From Spirochaeta sp. (GTDB lineage Bacteria > Spirochaetota > Spirochaetia > DSM-2461): DNA of 11,194 nucleotides. Under the pieces are notes generated by a model. The model searched no databases and had not been told where the DNA came from. It saw only the letters and a list, made by a program, of their open reading frames with translations. The stretch is from positions 1 to 11,194 of the forward strand of contig DAOVYP010000037.1 of NCBI GenBank assembly GCA_030635565.1, read 5' to 3'. Position numbers and translations under genes: made by a program. Within the stretch, counting starts at the first letter, position 1; every line of letters begins with the position of its first letter. Shown here piece by piece: positions 7,026 to 11,194 of this stretch.

Positions 7026-7457
7026 TTATTCGCTGTCCAGTGCCGGAAATCCGGCGGCGTTCTGCGACCAGCCTCCCGCCAAATCGTGTACTTCCATGAA
7101 ACCGAGACTTTTCATCATTCTCAAAGTCTTGCCGCTTCTATTGCCGGATCGGCAATAGATAAAATAGATCTCATCCTTATCGAGGGCATCTATCATATTT
7201 CTGAAATCCGAATCGTAGAAATCGATGTTGATTGATCCCGGAGCATTGCCGTCATCGAACTCCCCGGGGGTTCGGACATCCAGGATGACTCCGTTACCAT
7301 CACTGATGGTTTTTTCCAGTAGAGAAAAATAATCATCGGCCCTCAGGGTATCCAGAACCCCGACTTCCGCGTACAGGACGCTTGATGAAAATACAAGTAA
7401 CAAAACAACGGCCAGGTAAACCGGACCGGTTGTGTTTGGGTTGATTTTGACTTTCAT
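7026..7457 (-). CDS. Rhodanese-like domain protein, probably exported
   Basis: This is a single rhodanese domain protein. Such proteins carry a persulfide on an active-site cysteine and serve in sulfur transfer or redox roles; the exact substrate is unknown. From the ATG at 7457 it has 143 residues. It begins with a signal peptide (basic MKVK, hydrophobic stretch about residues 14-28, likely cleavage after VLYA), which points to the periplasm. The domain follows with LDVRTPGEF, PGSINID and the active-site loop CRSGNRS (Cys102), which has the six-residue size usual for sulfurtransferases, then LAGGW. The open frame extends to a TTG at 7493, but the extra twelve residues would spoil the signal peptide, so the ATG is chosen although neither has a clear ribosome binding site. 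It lies 11 bases before the longest sppA frame (56 bases before the alternative sppA start) and probably forms an operon with it. Confidence 0.85.
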   Translation of the reverse strand: MKVKINPNTTGPVYLAVVLLLVFSSSVLYAEVGVLDTLRADDYFSLLEKTISDGNGVILDVRTPGEFDDGNAPGSINIDFYDSDFRNMIDALDKDEIYFIYCRSGNRSGKTLRMMKSLGFMEVHDLAGGWSQNAAGFPALDSE

Positions 7458-7502
7458 CTGACAACTATAAGGAATCACGAGAAGAAATCCCAATATCGGT
7501 AA

Positions 7503-7537
7503 GGTAATTTCAAAAATCCCCGATTTTCGAAATTACC
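7503..7537. repeat. 35-bp inverted repeat upstream of the rhodanese gene
   Basis: GGTAATTTC at 7503-7511 pairs with GAAATTACC at 7529-7537. After one mismatch, AAAATC at 7513-7518 pairs with GATTTT at 7522-7527 around a three-base loop. It lies 45 bases upstream of the likely rhodanese start, in the expected promoter or leader. It could be an operator for a dimeric regulator or a leader hairpin; nothing in the sequence decides between them. Confidence 0.6.
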
Positions 7538-7547
7538 CAGACCTTTA

Positions 7548-7586
7548 GAAAAGTTATTTTATTACCAGATAATAAAATAACTTTTC
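7548..7586. repeat. Perfect 17-bp AT-rich hairpin in the hrpA-rhodanese intergenic region
   Basis: The arms at 7548-7564 and 7570-7586 are exact reverse complements (GAAAAGTTATTTTATTA and its complement), separated by five bases. It sits between the hrpA terminator hairpin and the inverted repeat at 7503-7537. It lacks the G+C-rich stem of a classical terminator. It may be a second terminator or 3'-end stabiliser for hrpA, or a protein binding site. Confidence 0.65.
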
Positions 7587-7595
7587 GACCCGATA

Positions 7596-7637
7596 CCGGA
7601 GGATCTTTCAGAATGGTAATTTTGAAAGATCCTCCGG
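7596..7637 (-). terminator. Probable hrpA transcription terminator hairpin
   Basis: A perfect 15-bp stem (7596-7610 with 7623-7637, CCGGAGGATCTTTCA and its complement) starts three bases after the hrpA stop codon. It can extend inward by one G-U and three A-T pairs to a GGTA loop, 19 pairs in all. There is no clear T tract on the minus strand directly after it, so it may end transcription with help from a factor, or protect the 3' end of the mRNA. Confidence 0.7.
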
Positions 7638-7640
7638 CAG

Positions 7641-10600
7641 CTAAAGCATGCGTTCGGTATCATCAAGGTGCTTATTCATCCTGCTTTCTGAAATCTTACC
7701 GACCGACCGAACTTCTCCGGCAGCGAAAAGTGCGACTCGAAGTTCCTCAATCATGATTTTCGCCTCTTCCAGGGCACGACGTTTTCCCATACCGGCCAAG
7801 GGAGATAGATTCTCGATCATATCGGTCAGACGATTTCTCAGCGGTTCCCATATTCCGACTGACCTGCGATCCTTTCCGGGATCGGCGGCGCCTTTTCTCG
7901 CCCGGGATACAACTGCCTGCAGCCATCTGGGTATGGATTTCCAGGTGTCAGGCCTGTATAGGCTGATGAATTCCTTCGGCACAAGTTCCTCGATATCGAT
8001 CAGACGCTCCTTGATGAAAGCCGGTCTGTGGCTCTTACCCGCGAGATCTGTTATGACGCGGCGCACCTCACCAACTGTTTCCAGCACCAGGGAAACCCGG
8101 GCTTTGTATTCCTCGGCAAGGGGAAAAAGTTCCTTGCCCCCATCCGCAAGCTTCACCGACCAGAGCTCTTTTTTACGTATTGTCTCACAAGAAAATATAT
8201 CAAAAATCACCCTGTTCCAGAGTGCATCTTCCAGGGAAACGGCACCCCCGAGGTAGGCTGCATTCACACGGGCCTGACCTCCCAGAGGGAGGCTCTTCCT
8301 GAAATCCCGGATCTCTCTTGTCCAGTGAAAACGGGCCAGTCCGGCCTGGCCTTCCCTGTGGCACAGCTCCGCCTCGTTGCGATTGTCCAGATAGCGCAGG
8401 GATACCGTGTCTCCATCATCACAAAGAGCCGGCCAGAGCACGGCGCCGCCGGGTATCCTGACGGATTCCGGTATATCGCCCTCCGGCCAGGCCGTCAGGC
8501 CTTTCAGCTCATGTTCCTTCCTGTAACGCCCGCTGCGGCCCCTGTCCCCGGAGCCGGGTATAACGGAAGCCAGTTCCGAAGGATCCCTGCCTGATGCCAG
8601 CTCCCGGCCTGAATCATCAAGTAAACTGAAACGCACTCGAAGGTGGACCGGGATATCTTCAGGATTCCAGGCATTCAGGGGTATATCGACATTCCTTTCC
8701 CTGTACAGCCAGGCCGTCAGAGAACGGATCAGATCTGTATCGTCAGGTTTCATGCCGGACAGGGCCGCAGCGGCGGTCTCAGGTATGGGAATAAGACGCC
8801 TGCGATACTGTTTCGCCAGCCCCCTCATCAGGGCTTCCACCTTATCCTCAAGCAGTCCGGGTACAAGCCAGTCGGTTTTGCCGGGAGTGAGATCTGAAAG
8901 ACGTCCCGAGGGAATTTTCAAGGTTACACCATCCCTGTCTGAATCCCTGTCGAAGACATAAGAGAGCTTCCATTTTTCTCCGGCGACATCAACAGAATCG
9001 GGGAACGCTTTCAATTGTTCATCATCGGTGACTCCTGTGAGAAGATCATCCTCGACCATCATGAGCATCGTGTCGCCTTTGTCCCTGATATGTCTGTTGA
9101 GAGTCCCGAGATCGAGTACATCCCGGGGAAGCCTTTCGGAATAAAATGCCGCCACGGCATCCTCACCGGCCACCAGATCCCGCCGTCTCAGCTTCTCTTC
9201 CATATCCGCCAGTCGCTTGAAAAGTCGTCTGTTGGCTTTCAGGAATGCGTATGAGGATGTTTCGGCGATATCACCTTCAACCAGAGCCGTACGGATGAAT
9301 ATTGTTCTGGCTTCTGCCGGGCGTACGGGTCCGAAGGGGACTGTTTCATCACCGGAAATCAAAAAACCGTAAAGCCGCATCTGTTCGGTAGCCATAACCG
9401 CCCCGGCCTTACGGCTCCAATGGGGATCGATCCAGTTGCGGGTCGCCAGATCGGATCCAAGGTCTATCAGCCAGCCCGGATCGATGGCAGCTACCGATCT
9501 GGCATAGAGACGGCTGGTCCGGACGATTTCGGCAGCCATAATCCACGGTGTACTACCCTTGTGGAGTGCCGAACCCGGATGGATCCGGGCCTTTCGGTTC
9601 CGGGTGGCTTCGTAAACGCCCTGATCTTCCCGCCGGGCGATGTGGGAAAGAAATCCGCTGAGCAGGGAACGGTGTATCACGGCGTAACGCTCGGAGAAGT
9701 TTCCCTTCTTGTCCAGGGAAGGCTCGGCATCCCGTCTCCTGGGCCGGTAACCGTTCTCCTCCATCACCAATGCCAGCTGCCGGTGAATGTCCATCCATTC
9801 CCGCATGCGCCGGAACGACAGATAATTCTCATTGCAGAATTTCTTGAGCTTACCGCTGTACGAACCCTTCTTCCTGCAGGTTCTGAATCCGTCCCAGATA
9901 TTGAGCCAGCCGATGAAATCGGATTGTTCATCAATAAAAACCTTATGTGCCCTCTCCGCGCTGCCGGCTTTCCCGGGCGGCCGTTCTCTGGGGTCCGGAA
10001 GGCTTAACGCCGCCGTGATGGGAAGAACATCCCCAAGGCACCCTTCACGATCGGCCTGCAGCAGTACCTTGGCCAGTCGGGGATCCAGAGGCAGCCGGGC
10101 CATGAGACGCCCGTCTTTGCTCAATCTTCTGTCGTCACCTTCACTTACCAGAGCCCCGATTTCTCTCAGAGTCCTGAGTCCGTCCCGTATTCCCGCCGAA
10201 TCCGGAGGATCGACGAAAGGGAATGATTCGATATCCCGGATGCCGATGTCCAGAAGACTTAAAATTACCTCAGCAAGATTCGTCCTTTTTATCTCAGGGA
10301 GGGTGAACTTCGGGCGGGATGTATAATCCTCCTCGGAATACATGCGTATGCAAATCCCATTCTCTACACGGCCGCAGCGTCCCGACCGCTGATCGGCACT
10401 GGCCCGGGATATCGGATCGACGGGAAGTCCATGGGTGCCCGTTCCGGGGTTGTAACGGCTTATTCTGGCAAGCCCGCTGTCCACGACATAGCGTATTCCC
10501 GGGATGGTGAGGGAAGTTTCGGCAACATTGGTGGCCACAACGAGTTTCCGCCTGCCGCCCTTCGCAAACGCCTTCTTCTGCTCGGAAGCCGGAAGACGTG

Positions 10601-11194
10601 CGAAAAGGGGCACGATATTGAGGCGGTCGGAAAACTCTTTTGCGGCCAGATCCATAGTGTCCCGAATATCCTGTTCGGTTGGGAGAAATACCAGGATATC
10701 CCCGACCCGGCTCTCCCGCACCAGACGGGAGACGGTAGCCGCAGTCCTTTCAACGAGGGTTAAGGTCGCATCTTCCCCGACAGGCTCCTCATAGCGCATA
10801 TCCACTGGATATGTCCGGCCGGAAACCTCGATGATGGGCGCATCACTGAAATGTCTGGAAAACTTTTCAGTATCCAGTGTGGCGGAGGTGATAATCACTT
10901 TGAGATTCCGTCTTTTATCGATGAGCCGATATACCATTCCCAGCAGGACATCGATATTCAGCGATCTCTCATGAGCCTCGTCGATGATGAGAGTGTCGTA
11001 TGCGTTAAGGGAGGGATGTCCCCGGGCTTCGGCCAGAAGTATACCGTCGGTCATGATCCGGATGTAGTTTCCGGGATCACTCGAATCGTGAAAGCGGATC
11101 TTGCAGCCCACAATCTCTTCATCCCCGAGCTCTTCGGCAATACGAGCGGCTACGGTGATGGCGGCGATGCGCCGCGGCTGGGTGCAGCCGATAA
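7641..11194 (-). CDS. hrpA: ATP-dependent RNA helicase HrpA (DEAH-box), partial, N-terminus off right edge
   Basis: HrpA is a cytosolic DEAH/RHA-family helicase; in E. coli it rescues stalled ribosomes and affects mRNA processing. About 1183 residues are visible, and the frame stays open to the right edge. The first visible residues are motif Ia (GCTQPRRIAA), so roughly 110-120 residues with the Walker A motif are missing when compared with E. coli HrpA (1300 residues). In visible numbering, motif II DEAH is at 71-74, motif III SAT at 103-105, motif V ATNVAETSLT at 220-229 and motif VI QRSGRCGR at 268-275. The HA2/winged-helix and OB-fold region follows. After that comes the long HrpA-type C-terminal domain (DUF3418-like), seen in AWPEGDIPESV, LWPALCDDGD and the final IEELRVALFA. 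This long C-terminus separates HrpA from the shorter HrpB. A GTG codon at 11111 is internal, not the start. A strong hairpin follows the stop codon. Confidence 0.96.
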   Translation of the reverse strand, partial: IGCTQPRRIAAITVAARIAEELGDEEIVGCKIRFHDSSDPGNYIRIMTDGILLAEARGHPSLNAYDTLIIDEAHERSLNIDVLLGMVYRLIDKRRNLKVIITSATLDTEKFSRHFSDAPIIEVSGRTYPVDMRYEEPVGEDATLTLVERTAATVSRLVRESRVGDILVFLPTEQDIRDTMDLAAKEFSDRLNIVPLFARLPASEQKKAFAKGGRRKLVVATNVAETSLTIPGIRYVVDSGLARISRYNPGTGTHGLPVDPISRASADQRSGRCGRVENGICIRMYSEEDYTSRPKFTLPEIKRTNLAEVILSLLDIGIRDIESFPFVDPPDSAGIRDGLRTLREIGALVSEGDDRRLSKDGRLMARLPLDPRLAKVLLQADREGCLGDVLPITAALSLPDPRERPPGKAGSAERAHKVFIDEQSDFIGWLNIWDGFRTCRKKGSYSGKLKKFCNENYLSFRRMREWMDIHRQLALVMEENGYRPRRRDAEPSLDKKGNFSERYAVIHRSLLSGFLSHIARREDQGVYEATRNRKARIHPGSALHKGSTPWIMAAEIVRTSRLYARSVAAIDPGWLIDLGSDLATRNWIDPHWSRKAGAVMATEQMRLYGFLISGDETVPFGPVRPAEARTIFIRTALVEGDIAETSSYAFLKANRRLFKRLADMEEKLRRRDLVAGEDAVAAFYSERLPRDVLDLGTLNRHIRDKGDTMLMMVEDDLLTGVTDDEQLKAFPDSVDVAGEKWKLSYVFDRDSDRDGVTLKIPSGRLSDLTPGKTDWLVPGLLEDKVEALMRGLAKQYRRRLIPIPETAAAALSGMKPDDTDLIRSLTAWLYRERNVDIPLNAWNPEDIPVHLRVRFSLLDDSGRELASGRDPSELASVIPGSGDRGRSGRYRKEHELKGLTAWPEGDIPESVRIPGGAVLWPALCDDGDTVSLRYLDNRNEAELCHREGQAGLARFHWTREIRDFRKSLPLGGQARVNAAYLGGAVSLEDALWNRVIFDIFSCETIRKKELWSVKLADGGKELFPLAEEYKARVSLVLETVGEVRRVITDLAGKSHRPAFIKERLIDIEELVPKEFISLYRPDTWKSIPRWLQAVVSRARKGAADPGKDRRSVGIWEPLRNRLTDMIENLSPLAGMGKRRALEEAKIMIEELRVALFAAGEVRSVGKISESRMNKHLDDTERML

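Noticed and set aside
9420..10007. 195-codon open frame on the plus strand opposite hrpA
   Set aside because: Antisense shadow of a long, well-conserved helicase gene.

Overview
The window looks like ordinary chromosomal sequence from a Gram-negative-type bacterium of roughly 50% GC. I see no mobile element, phage gene, toxin-antitoxin pair or CRISPR array. Most genes have recognisable families: a DEAH-box HrpA helicase, tandem-domain SppA, RpiB, a Cys-type sulfatase, a Bax-inhibitor-1 membrane protein, an M18 aminopeptidase and an S11 DD-carboxypeptidase. Exported and membrane proteins are frequent, and the one tRNA gene does not encode its CCA end. No marker gene fixes the lineage. The mixture would suit a free-living spirochaete or a similar non-proteobacterial group, but that is a weak guess.

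Left part (1-2562, minus strand): a tightly packed operon read leftwards, in the order BI-1 family protein, M18 aminopeptidase, then a D-Ala-D-Ala carboxypeptidase-type protein cut by the left edge. The first two genes share one base (TAATG) and the next pair overlaps by about 16 bases, so translational coupling is likely. A 100-bp imperfect inverted repeat (2579-2678) lies directly upstream of the first ribosome binding site.

Middle part (2679-5283, plus strand): about 290 bases without a gene, rpiB (pentose phosphate pathway), a tRNA-Arg(CCG) gene with its own promoter and a strong intrinsic terminator, and a membrane-anchored or exported sulfatase with a GTG start.

Right part (5302-11194, minus strand): sppA runs convergent to the sulfatase with only 18 bases between them. 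Upstream of sppA, 11 bases away, is a short exported rhodanese-domain gene, and these two probably form an operon. Next comes a 135-bp intergenic block made of three consecutive hairpins. The one next to hrpA probably ends hrpA transcription. hrpA itself fills the rest of the window and is cut by the right edge before its Walker A motif.

I found no convincing undescribed multi-gene system. The least explained signals are structural: the long inverted repeat before the BI-1 operon and the triple-hairpin block between hrpA and the rhodanese gene.
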